The notes beneath the pieces were generated by a model that saw only the letters and a program-made list of their open reading frames with translations, ran no database searches and had not been told where the DNA came from. This document shows, in pieces, positions 14,236 to 22,034 of a stretch of DNA of 36,406 bases. Positions within the stretch are counted from its first letter, which is position 1, and each line of letters starts with the position of its first letter. Source of the stretch: Paenibacillus sp. A3 (lineage in GTDB: Bacteria; Bacillota; Bacilli; Paenibacillales; NBRC-103111); contig NZ_JTHN01000076.1 in the NCBI RefSeq assembly GCF_001399685.1, positions 1 through 36,406 of the forward strand, written 5' to 3'. The translations under genes were made by a program, and so were the position numbers.

Positions 14236-16347
14236 ATATTCACGCGGAAAAAAACGTCAAGACGATGAAAGACACGCAGCTGTTGACGAAGCTGCTTTCC
14301 TATGCCAAACCGTATTGGCGAATGATCGCGCTCTGCGTCGTCCTGGCCTTCCTGATCGTCGTCGCCGACTTGGCGCGCCCTTATCTCATCAAGGTGGCGA
14401 TCGACGGCCATATCAACGGACTGCACAAGCCGATGCTGTCCGCGGAAGCGTCCCAGGCCGATCGTCTGCGGGGCTACGGAGATGTGACGGAGTGGAACGG
14501 CAGGGCTTACGTTCGGCTCGAACCGGATGCAGCCGAGCGGGCGGGCCGCCAGCCGGAGCTCGGAACGAAGCAGGCTCAGATTGTCCGGATCGACGGCAAA
14601 GACTGGCTCATTGCTGGCTGGATCGCCAAGCAGCCGGAGCAGGCGACCGTAGCGGAAGCGGGAGGCAAAGCGGAAGTACGCGCCGGAGGGCAGACATTCG
14701 CCGCCGAGCCGCTGGACGCCGCCGCGCTGGAGGCGTTCCGCAAGCAGGATTTCACCGGCTTCCTCTGGCTGGGCGTCGCTTTCCTTAGCGCGGTCATCGT
14801 CGCGGCGCTGCTCAGCTACCTGCAAAGCAATCTGCTGCAGTATACAGGGCAGACGATCATTTTCAACATCCGGCAGCAGCTCTTTCAGCATTTAAGCCGC
14901 ATGTCGATGTCCTACTTCGACCGCAATCCCGTCGGAAGGCTCGTCGTCCGTGTCACGCAGGATACGGAGTCGCTCAACCAACTGTATTCGCAGGTCGTCG
15001 TCAACCTGATCAAAGACGTCATCGTGCTGATCGGCATCGTCGCCGTCATGCTGCAGCTCAGCGTCAAGCTGGCGCTGCTGTCGTTTGCGGTGCTTCCTTT
15101 TCTGGCCGTGCTGACGTTCTGGTACCGGTCGGTCATCCGGGACGCCCAACGAAAATCGCGGGTGATCCTGTCGCGGCTCAATTCGTTTCTGGCGGAGAAC
15201 TTGTCCGGCATCCGGATTACGCAATTGTTTGTCCGCGAAGAGCGGCAGTGGGAGCAGTTCGATCATCATAATACGGAATATTACCGGGCAGGGATGCGGG
15301 GAACGATCATCAACTCGATTTTCCAGCCGGCCATCGGCTTCCTCGGCAATCTGGCTATCGCGCTGCTTCTCTGGTACGGCGGCGCCAGCGTCATCGACGG
15401 CGGCCTGACCTTCGGGGTCGTGTATGCTTTCACGCATTACGTGCGGCAGTTTTTCCAGCCGCTGCAGAGCTTGGCAGAAAAATACAACCAGATTCAGACG
15501 GCGATGGTCGGCGCGGAGCGCATCTTTGAGACGCTCGGAGAGAAGCCCGCGATCGTCGACCCGGAGCGGCCGAAGCGGCTGCCGAAGGAAATTCGCGGGG
15601 AAATCGCATTCGAGAACGTATGGTTCGCGTATAACGGGGAAGATTGGGTGCTGAAGGATGTCAGCTTCACGATCCAGCCGGGACAGACGGTGGCGTTCGT
15701 CGGCGCGACCGGGGCGGGCAAAAGCTCGATCATCCAATTGATCAACCGGTTCTACGACATTCAAAAAGGCAGCAACAAGCTCGACGGCATACGATATCCG
15801 CGACATTCCGCTGGACGACCTGCGCCATTACATCGGCATCGTGCAGCAGGACGTATTCCTTTTCACCGGAGACATCGCTTCGAATATCCGGCTGAACCAC
15901 CCGGAGATTGCCGACGAGCAGGTCGTCGCCGCGGCCCGGATGGTGCATATGGACGAATTTGTCCGCAGCTTGCCCGGCGGCTACAAGACGCTGCTCGGCG
16001 AGCGCGGCATCAATCTGTCGCTCGGCCAGCGGCAGCTGCTGTCGTTCGCCCGCGCCATCGCGTTCCGTCCGCAGATTCTCATTCTCGACGAAGCGACGTC
16101 GAACATCGATACGGAGACGGAGCTTATCGTGCAGGACGCGCTGATGAACATCTCGGAAGGCCGGACAACGCTGATCGTAGCCCACCGCTTGTCGACGATT
16201 CAGCATGCCGATCAGATCATCGTCATGCATAAGGGCAAGGTTCGCGAGACCGGAAACCATTACCAGCTTCTCGCGCAGCGCGGGTACTATTACCGTTTGT
16301 TCGAGCTTCAGTATAAGGAACAGAAGCTGGTGCCGAAGGCGAGGTAA
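14232..16347 (+). pseudogene. ABC exporter half-transporter, YheH/BmrD-like, with a one-base frameshift
   Basis: The frame from the ATG at 14232 encodes the transmembrane domain, including the long extracellular insertion between helices 1 and 2 that is typical of YheH (residues about 55-170), and Walker A GATGAGKSS (491-499). At about 15789 the reading frame shifts. The continuation in the +1 frame has LSLGQRQ, ILDEATSNID with a proper catalytic Glu (about 620 after correction) and IVAHRLSTIQHA. Removing the single A at 15789 restores DGYDIRDIPLDD and gives a 704-residue protein. Either the gene is freshly inactivated or this is a sequence error; the downstream half shows no other damage. 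As read, the product would lack Walker B and the exporter pair would not work. Confidence 0.88.
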
Positions 16348-16391
16348 GGGAGCGAAGATGCGCTTCGGTAAATGGGTGTGTGCATGATGAT

Positions 16392-16444
16392 TGAGAAAAA
16401 TCGTGCGAAACATGAGAAAAATTCGCAAGCTTAGTGAGAAAAAT
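16392..16444 (+). repeat. Three phased direct repeats, TGAGAAAAAT
   Basis: The exact 10-mer TGAGAAAAAT occurs at 16392-16401, 16413-16422 and 16435-16444, at 21- and 22-bp steps (two helical turns). The block begins 44 bp after the exporter stop codon, at the point where base composition drops to low GC, and lies about 100 bp upstream of the tniQ-like gene. Such arrays resemble TnsB/transposase binding sites at Tn7-like ends. A TGTGTG at 16377-16382 could be the tip. Confidence 0.6.
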
Positions 16445-16542
16445 AATTATATTCATAAAAATGAATAATTATACAAGAATGACGTTCTTCAAGAGAAATA
16501 CTATTCTGCGAAGTGCGTCATTTTTTTGTAAGGGGTGATGAT

Positions 16543-17664
16543 ATGGATTCAATAAATAAGCTGCCTGTTACTCCTAGGATATTTCATGATGAAACGATGG
16601 AGGGGTATATAGCGAGGTTGGCAGAGGCAAATGACTTTCCAAATGTAGATTATCTATATTCGCACCTTAACTATAAGCCTTGGAAAGATAGTTCAATTTA
16701 TTTACAGGCTCTCACAAAAATAACAGGTCAGGATCTCGCAGGGTTCCATGAAAATTTTCTTAGCTATTGGGTAAAGAAACAATTAGCGATTCCAACAATT
16801 AGTCAAAAAATAACCAGAGTTTGTCCCTATTGTTTGAAGGAAGTAAAGTATCATCGGTACTCATGGTCACTAATTTATAACATGACTTGTCCAAAACATG
16901 GGAATTATCTGGTGTGGGGATGTCCTGATTGTTTAAAGCATTTCACATTAGAGGATGTGTTCGAGGGTCGCTGTACTTATTGTCAGAAGGTACACTCATC
17001 TATTAAAAGCATGTCTGCGAGAATCAGCGTAAATTTTCCTGCTGAATTATCACATTGGAATTCATCAATTTATTGGAATTCCTTCGTCGATATAGATACA
17101 TTTTGCGAGCTTCTAAGGAGATTGATGTATCTATTGCACCGCTATTTTCCAAACGAATTTGGTTTTGACCTAAGCAATGCGGAGCAAAAAACACTTGCTC
17201 TATTTGGATATGTCCGAGAGAGTCAACATCAGGCTGAACTATTCAAAAAATCAATGTCTTTGCTTAATTGATGGCCGACCGATCTATTGCTATTTATTAG
17301 TCACAACCGAGAAAAAGATCATGCGTCAAAGGTAAAGCCTTTTATCCAAAAACTTTTTCTCAGAAACAGGAATTACCTCTTAAACTCATTAATGAGAAAG
17401 ACATATGAACGTGAGTGGTTTTTGAATAAAACTGTTTACGACCACATATATGACGCTCCTTTACTTGAAGCATCACAGGGATCATTTGACGAAACCCATC
17501 TTCATATAGAAGATATTGCACTCCTATTTTCACAACCCCTTATTAATATCAATTACTACTTAGGTTCACACAAGATTCCAATAGAGAATCATCCTAGAAA
17601 TCGAGGACAAACCATCAGGTTTGACTTCTACAAGCAACATATTGAACAAATCAAGCAATGCTAA
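16543..17664 (+). pseudogene. TniQ/TnsD-like transposition protein, interrupted by an in-frame stop
   Basis: The start MDSINKLPVTPRIFHDETME and GYIARLAEAN (ATG at 16543 after AGGGGTGATG) match the TniQ N-terminus. Two zinc-knuckle groups follow: C94/C97 with C116/H119 (VCPYC...TCPKH) and C127/C130 with C144/C147 (CPDC...CTYC). TniQ/TnsD proteins select target sites for Tn7-like transposons. At codon 243 a TGA (17269-17271) interrupts the frame, and the same frame continues immediately with WPTDLLLFISHNREKDHASK to the TAA at 17662-17664, giving 374 codons in all. The WP motif straight after the stop supports one original gene. Codons are AT-rich, unlike the upstream genes. No tnsA, tnsB or tnsC is nearby. 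Confidence 0.72.
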
Positions 17665-17838
17665 TCAATACCAATCCGGGCAGGGTGCCCAATGAGGTTT
17701 GTTTTACTAAGGAAAAGCAGGACCAAGAGATGGCTTTTAGCGGGGAACTCTTGTCCATTACTTTTAGACGATACGATGTTCGTGCAACGGTTGTAATTCT
17801 ACTAATCGTTATGCCCAAACAATCAATACTTTATACAT

Positions 17839-18504
17839 TATATAAGTTGAACTAAAGATTATAACCTTACAAGAAGGCGGTCTATGACCTTCTGAGGGTT
17901 TGCATTTAATCGTTTCATGAATTTTGAAACATGCAAGCGAATCAGGTAAAACTTTTTAAAGTAGACGTTATTAATGACATCCTGGCGAACCCACTTCCAC
18001 AGGCCTTCCGTCAGATTTAGCTTAGGGCTATATTTTGGAAGGAACACTAAGTGTAGCCGTTTATGCTTGTCAAGAAACAGCTTGAGTTTGGAGGCATGAT
18101 GGATGCGGCTGTTATCGAGAATCATGAAGATCAGCCGGTTGCTTTTTTTCAACGGTGTTCGCAAGTTCATCCAATTGCTCATCCGTTAGCTTTACTGGTT
18201 TGCCAGGAGAATGATCAAGTTCTAGTCCTTCGAGTCCGTTTTTCCTGTAGGTAGTCCAATATCGACTAATGGTTTGATAAGCACGATTAAGGAGCGTACC
18301 TATTTCCGTGAACGTATGTCCCTCTAAATAAAGCCGAACAGCCAAATAACGTTCGTATAAGCGTTTGTTGGATGCTTCTCTCATGGCTTCATTCAGATTC
18401 TCAATTTCATCACGTCGATTCATGATTATCGCCTCCGGGCTGGTCCTTTTCTAAACCATTACCCGATTCTCGCGGCTATGAATGTTAAAAGTTCAACTTA
18501 TATA
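17839..18504. mobile_element. IS630-family element, internally deleted
   Basis: The 15-bp ends TATATAAGTTGAACT (17839-17853) and its exact complement (18490-18504) form perfect terminal inverted repeats that include a TA on each side, as expected for IS630 insertion at TA. The enclosed about 660 bp is shorter than a complete IS630 (usually above 1 kb) because the middle of the transposase gene is missing. It cannot move without a helper. No gene is evident between 17665 and 17838. Confidence 0.8.
17859..18423 (-). pseudogene. IS630 transposase remnant (N- and C-terminal parts in different frames)
   Basis: The N-terminal piece (from the ATG at 18423) reads MNRRDEIENLNEAMREASNK, then the HTH segment TFTEIGTLLNRAYQTISRYW. 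It loses frame near 18150. The C-terminal piece reads LIFMILDNSRIHHASKLK and FLPKYSPKLNLTEGLWKWVR, the second half of the DDE superendonuclease domain with the D of ILDN and the final E region. The segment holding the first catalytic Asp, around 100 codons or more, is absent. The joint lies at a short A-rich stretch (about 18138-18150), consistent with a simple internal deletion. Confidence 0.82.
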
Positions 18505-18627
18505 CTTTAAAAAGTTTTACCTGATTCGCTTGCACGTTTCAAAATTCATGAAACGATTAAATGCAAACCCTCAGAAGGTCATAGGCAGCCTTCTTGTAAG
18601 GTTATAATCTTTAGTTCAACTTATATA
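18505..18627 (+). mobile_element. Second IS630 end fragment, inverted relative to the first
   Basis: These 123 bp are the reverse complement of 17839-17961 with three mismatches. They comprise the last codons of the transposase gene and the terminal repeat AGTTCAACTTATATA (18613-18627). The fragment abuts the right end of the deleted IS630 element directly, sharing the junction at 18503-18505, so two copies in opposite orientation have been fused or nested with loss of the rest. Confidence 0.8.
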
Positions 18628-18659
18628 GATGGTTTCTTGAGAAATTTGATTAATTTCTT

Positions 18660-18704
18660 TCACGAGCTAATGAACTTCTTGATTTCGTTGCTAATTTTTT
18701 TCAT
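18660..18704 (-). CDS. Very short peptide with a strong ribosome binding site
   Basis: The 14-residue peptide MKKISNEIKKFISS begins at the ATG at 18704, preceded by AAAGGAGGTG with 8 nt spacing, one of the best ribosome binding sites in the island. After its TGA the same frame continues with KKLIKFLKKPSI and ends at a TAA supplied by the IS630 end. The sequence is cationic and amphipathic. It could be a leader peptide, a small toxin-like or AgrD-like peptide, or the stub of a gene cut by the insertion. No partner gene is seen. Confidence 0.3.
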   Translation of the reverse strand: MKKISNEIKKFISS

Positions 18705-19314
18705 AGATATAACACCTCCTTTTTTGGGAATGTGAAAAGTCTGTAGATAAGTTGTTAAGTTTTTAGATTTTTCCCCTCTATAAATTAAGAGAGGTGAGAG
18801 AATATGGAGCGGTAGTGGAATGAACAAGAGTACGAAATACCAGTACAGCACCTCCAAACAACTCAACGGCAAACGTTATTCAATTTCACCCTGATGTGCA
18901 TTCGGCCTATTCACCTTTAATTTTTTTCATAGAAAAGGGAATCGCGCGCTGCCCCGCGGCGGCGGCGCATTCGATTCCCCTTCTTCACCACAATAAATAC
19001 GATACAACGTTTTTTGCTTCTAATGTTCGGGACTTTATCTGCGATTTCTCTGCAATCACTCGGTTCCGACTCTGCTCCGACTCGGTCGTTTAAAAAATTC
19101 TAAAGAATAGAGACAAATTGCCCTCTTATAGTGGTTCAAAAAAAGTGAGCAATTAGGAATTCTGGTTTTAGGAGCTCTAACTACTAGTGGTACTTTGGTT
19201 TTGCAGTAGCGTGTGTATACTACAACAATTCTGAGGCAGAAAGACAGGAAAAGCGACTCCTGCTGGAACATGGCCGGGTGTGTCTCGCAGAGCACGGACG
19301 TTGCTGTCTTCAAG
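18705..19314. other. Stretch without a recognisable gene
   Basis: This AT-rich region shows only small structures: CCTCT/AGAGG around 18775-18795, and a GC-rich hairpin-like segment near 18938-18980 whose outer arms GGAATCG and CGATTCC pair. Short open frames exist on both strands, but none has a credible start or a recognisable motif. A frame near 19216-19328 (NNSEAERQEKRLLLEHGR) ends just inside the 20-bp repeats and may be a gene tail I cannot identify. Confidence 0.4.
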
Positions 19315-19375
19315 TAATAAAGTTTTAGACTAGATAATAATGTTATAGACTGGAATAATAAAGTTATAGACTGAC
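19315..19375 (+). repeat. Three 20-bp direct repeats, TAATAAAGTTATAGACTG type
   Basis: Copies start at 19315, 19335 and 19356 and share TAATAAWGTTWTAGACT, at 20- and 21-bp steps. The phasing resembles transposase-binding arrays found at ends of IS21- and Tn7-like elements. The motif is unrelated to the array at 16392-16444. Confidence 0.55.
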
Positions 19376-19382
19376 GATATCG

Positions 19383-19427
19383 CTCAACTAACGGGCAGGA
19401 TTACTTAATCACTACACGAATACCTTA
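19383..19427 (+). repeat. Imperfect 45-bp repeat, copy A
   Basis: The segment CAACTAACGGGCAGGATTAC...ACACGAATACCTTA matches 20795-20839 at 35 of 45 positions without gaps. It lies about 85 bp upstream of the kinase gene. Confidence 0.5.
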
Positions 19428-19510
19428 GACATGACGAATTTTACTATGTTCGCAAAAAAAGACGTTATCTGAAAGATACGCAATGATTATTTTTTGAAGA
19501 GGTGATTAAA

Positions 19511-20113
19511 TTGAAGCAAGGGATAATAGTTTTTCTAAATGGAACTTCAAGTTCCGGGAAGACTTCCATATCGACAGAACTATTAAATCAAAATGAAATC
19601 TCATTTCGTCATTTATCAATTGATGATTTTTTTCATGGATTGTTTCATGACTACATTGATTTTATTAACACTAAATGTTCAAAATCAGCCGATGGAGAAG
19701 ATGTGGAAGTTTCGGTCCAAATAATTCTTGATTCATTAGTTACTTTATTTTATTCAACAGTTAAATTTATGTCGGAAAAGGGGATCAATGTAGTTGTAGA
19801 TACAGTAAATGATAATGAAGAGCGGTTTAATACTTGTCTAGGTTTATTAATCGATCGTCCTGTACTATTTGTTGGAGTAACTTGCTCGAAAGAGGAACTT
19901 ATTAGAAGAGAAAAACTAAGGGAAGATAGACAGAGTGGATTAGCAATCGCACAGTATGATATAGTTTATCGCCTTAATGAGTATGACATTGAACTAAATA
20001 CTGAAACCTTAAGACCAAACGAATGCGCCAATTTGATATTAAATTTTATTAGATCAAATCGTGAATACTCTGCTTTTAAGAAGTTAAATAAAAGAAGTGT
20101 TGGTGTTTCATAG
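19511..20113 (+). CDS. Chloramphenicol-phosphotransferase-like P-loop kinase
   Basis: 200 residues from a TTG at 19511, with GAGGTGA 8 nt upstream; the GTG at 19502 lies inside that ribosome binding site. The Walker A loop GTSSSGKT (residues 11-18) follows the strand IIVFLN. Later segments fit the CPT family (PF07931): LSIDDFFHGL, VVVDTVNDNEERF, LFVGVTCSKEELIRREKLRE with its basic lid, and GLAIAQYDIVYRLNEYDIEL. CPT proteins phosphorylate chloramphenicol in Streptomyces, but relatives in Firmicutes have unknown small-molecule substrates. Resistance should not be assumed. It is low in GC and sits alone in the island, a cassette-like passenger gene. Confidence 0.8.
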   Translation: MKQGIIVFLNGTSSSGKTSISTELLNQNEISFRHLSIDDFFHGLFHDYIDFINTKCSKSADGEDVEVSVQIILDSLVTLFYSTVKFMSEKGINVVVDTVNDNEERFNTCLGLLIDRPVLFVGVTCSKEELIRREKLREDRQSGLAIAQYDIVYRLNEYDIELNTETLRPNECANLILNFIRSNREYSAFKKLNKRSVGVS

Positions 20114-20246
20114 AAGCCGTGTCCTTCAGATAACACAATGTTCACGCGTCGGAGCATTTGACAGAGTTCATTACGCTAACGGGTACGTTAGCTGAACATG
20201 AACATTAACAGCCCGCCGCATATCAATAAGAAGGAGTGTCGATAGT

Positions 20247-20732
20247 ATGTTTCATGTAAAAGATATTTTATCCGGTCAGTTACTAGCAAATGCTAATGAC
20301 CCTAGTTGGTACCTACCATTCTCAGACGCAGTTGAAAATTTATCAGAGGAAGTAGCGTTTTGGAAACCTAATGAAGATAGTAATAGTATCGCTGAAATTG
20401 TGCAGCATTTACTTTATTGGAATGAGACTTGGCAAACTAGGTACCAAAAATCTCATGTCAATGCTGTGCCTTCCATAGGAAATAATAATAAAAGTTTTAT
20501 AGTTCCCAAAGATCAAGATTTCACTGATTTAAAGGAACGATTATTAGAGGTGCTCTTAAAATGGCAAGGTCTACTTACTGAAGAAAAAGTCGAAAGTGAT
20601 GTGAATGGTTTCCCAATGGCTGCCAAGTGGTGGGAGATACTCGGAAATGTGTCAACTCATAATGCATATCACATTGGTCAAATCTGTTATATTCGGAAGC
20701 TACATAAGAGATGGAAAGTAGATGCAAATTAA
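20247..20732 (+). CDS. DinB-family protein
   Basis: 161 residues from the ATG at 20247; AGAAGGAG lies about 9 nt upstream. It has the four-helix DinB/YfiT pattern with the three metal-ligand histidines: H54 (IVQHLLYWNE) and H138/H142 (STHNAYHIGQI). DinB-superfamily proteins include thiol transferases (bacillithiol-dependent) and many uncharacterised metal enzymes; the name does not imply DNA repair. It is an independent unit followed by its own terminator. Composition is low GC, like the neighbouring kinase. Confidence 0.85.
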   Translation: MFHVKDILSGQLLANANDPSWYLPFSDAVENLSEEVAFWKPNEDSNSIAEIVQHLLYWNETWQTRYQKSHVNAVPSIGNNNKSFIVPKDQDFTDLKERLLEVLLKWQGLLTEEKVESDVNGFPMAAKWWEILGNVSTHNAYHIGQICYIRKLHKRWKVDAN

Positions 20733-20758
20733 GAAAAATTACCTGGAATAATTGGCGA

Positions 20759-20789
20759 AGGAGCTTGTAACGCGGCAGCTCCTCTTTTT
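20759..20789 (+). terminator. Rho-independent terminator of the DinB-family gene
   Basis: AGGAGCT (20759-20765) pairs with AGCTCCT (20777-20783), followed by CTTTTT. Confidence 0.75.
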
Positions 20790-20794
20790 GTTCA

Positions 20795-20839
20795 TTCAAG
20801 TAACTGGCAGGATAGTTTAATCCATTCACGAATAACTTA
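20795..20839 (+). repeat. Imperfect 45-bp repeat, copy B
   Basis: TTCAAGTAACTGGCAGGATA...CACGAATAACTTA, 35 of 45 positions equal to copy A at 19383-19427. It lies between the DinB terminator and the next gene, about 33 bp upstream of that start. Confidence 0.5.
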
Positions 20840-20871
20840 TTTAGTTCGTTACATTATGATCGGGTGATTCT

Positions 20872-21117
20872 ATGAAGTATTCTAAATCCTACTTGGACCA
20901 ATTTTTTAATTCAATAAATGAATATCATTCAAAAGTTGAATTATTGATAATAGCAAATTCACTTATTCGAAATGCTGAAAAAATAAGTTGGGTCATTTCA
21001 TTAAACCAACTAATGAATTGGCAATCGATGTCTGATAGATCTGGGGTTTGGACGTACTATGAAGTATTAGAGAAAGAAAAGGCAATTCTATCCTGCATGA
21101 GGTGGTGTGCAAAGTAG
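20872..21117 (+). CDS. Truncated gene of unknown function
   Basis: 81 codons from the ATG at 20872: MKYSKSYLDQFFNSINEYHS, and further on QLMNWQSMSDRSGVWTYYEV. The helical, low-GC protein stops abruptly at 21117, exactly where high-GC sequence resembling an ABC ATPase begins. It is therefore probably the N-terminal part of a larger soluble protein cut by recombination. The ribosome binding site is weak (CGGGTGAT). I do not recognise the family. Confidence 0.45.
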   Translation: MKYSKSYLDQFFNSINEYHSKVELLIIANSLIRNAEKISWVISLNQLMNWQSMSDRSGVWTYYEVLEKEKAILSCMRWCAK

Positions 21118-21317
21118 ATCTGGGGATTTGGCACGGGGAATTGTTCCCGCTCCTCGGGCCGAACGGCACCGACAAGACGACGACCCCATATACTGACGAC
21201 GATGCTGCCGGATGGGGGACGGTGTGCATTTCCGGCTGCGACGTCGAGTCGTTCGGTCCAGCGGATGCGGTGTGCCGATCATTGAACGGAGAACTAGCGA
21301 ATATGGCGCCTAGTTAG
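21118..21317 (+). pseudogene. ABC transporter ATPase remnant
   Basis: Read in one frame this gives DLGIWHGELFPLLGPNG, TDKTTT and then AAGWGTVCISGCDVESFGP. This is the start of an ABC ATPase (normally GEIFALLGPNGAGKTTT, then a GTVxIxGxDV block). The Walker A glycine is replaced (GTDK for GAGK) and the segment after it is scrambled, so it cannot be functional. Its high GC differs from both flanks, which fits a piece of backbone gene captured in the island. Confidence 0.6.
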
Positions 21318-21386
21318 TGTGATGAGTTAAAATGGTTTGACCTTACTGAATTGCCTTCTAATGTAATCCCATATATTAAGAAAGTA
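21318..21386 (+). pseudogene. Nudix hydrolase C-terminal remnant
   Basis: The frame starting at TGT 21318 reads CDELKWFDLTELPSNVIPYI, then KKV. This is the characteristic segment that follows the Nudix box in many Firmicute Nudix proteins (E/DxKWFDLxELPxNVxPY). The Nudix box and start are missing. It is joined directly to the ABC ATPase remnant. Confidence 0.6.
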
Positions 21387-21432
21387 ACGATGACGAGATG
21401 TTCCTGGAGACTCATTAAAGAAGTAGATCGCC

Positions 21433-21573
21433 CTATCCGGTCAGCTTGGCCAGGTGGCTGGCGATCTTTTTAACGTTTTGGGAGATAGCAGTCATGAGCG
21501 CTCGCTCTAACTTTTTTTTCTTTACGCTATTGATGTACTTGCACTTCGGGGCCGCTACGCCGTCCCTTACTCG
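21433..21573 (-). pseudogene. Transposase C-terminal remnant
   Basis: On the minus strand, VRDGVAAPKCKYINSVKKKK leads into LERALMTAISQNVKKIASHL and AKLTG before a stop. The LTAxxxNxKKxA pattern near a C-terminus is typical of IS1182/IS5-type DDE transposases. Only about 45 residues are left and no terminal repeats are visible. The family assignment is tentative. Confidence 0.5.
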
Positions 21574-21583
21574 TTGATTGCAA

Positions 21584-21767
21584 GATAAAGGGACCAAGCT
21601 TGCCACGTTCGCGGCGCGGTGCATCGAGAATGAAATTCCGATGCATCTTCGGTCGCTGAAAAAACGCACAAGGACGTATCCTGCACGATCCGATCGGGAC
21701 CGATAAGGAAGGAAACGAGATTACTCCGATCGACTTTGTAAAAACCATCGTCAAAATGATATAGTAT
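21584..21767 (+). pseudogene. Sigma-K (sporulation sigma factor) internal fragment
   Basis: The frame from 21584 reads [19 protein letters not shown], then MHLRSLKK. After two small frame changes (near 21665 and 21680), 21681 onward reads [18 protein letters not shown]. These match the region 2 segment of SigK ([20 protein letters not shown]...DVSLHDPIGQDKEGNEI in B. subtilis, from memory). The start, the DNA-binding region 4 and the normal continuation after ID are absent; a TAG follows at 21765. The fragment is therefore a relic, not the working sigK gene. Confidence 0.7.
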
Positions 21768-22034
21768 TATGACCTGGTTAGAAAATTGTCGATCGTTGTC
21801 GAATTGTATGCATAAATACAACAGCTATAAAGGACGATCGATTATCCGTTTGTGGATGAACAACTCCGGGCTTTCGGTATTTTTGAACATTCTTTTGGAA
21901 GACCGTATCGTTCGTTTTCAACAATTCATATCAAATTAAGAGCAATATATGTTAAGTGGGCACAATTTGAGTATGTTATATTTTGAGTGAAAAACATCAC
22001 AGTAGTTATGCTTGGTGTTGAAAGGAGGCCCCTA

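Noticed and set aside
15780..15800. Programmed frameshift in the exporter gene
   Set aside because: There is no slippery heptamer, internal Shine-Dalgarno or downstream pseudoknot evident at the shift point, and this exporter family is not known for it.
17260..17290. Recoding of the tniQ TGA as tryptophan or selenocysteine
   Set aside because: No SECIS-like hairpin directly follows, the gene lies in a decayed island, and other genes here use TGA as a normal stop. A nonsense mutation is simpler.
19056..19313. 85-codon minus-strand frame in the low-GC island
   Set aside because: No ribosome binding site, mixed composition across a composition change, and no recognisable motif.
19511..20113. 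Chloramphenicol resistance gene
   Set aside because: Only the fold and P-loop family are supported; relatives in Firmicutes are not known to act on chloramphenicol, so the resistance label is not justified.
21584..21767. Working sigma factor gene
   Set aside because: Only an internal segment is present, with two frame breaks, no start and no region 4.
16377..21770. CRISPR-associated transposon
   Set aside because: A TniQ-like gene and repeat arrays are present, but there is no CRISPR array and no Cas-like reading frame; the three-copy arrays have 10-12 bp between motifs and no spacer-like unique sequences of constant length.
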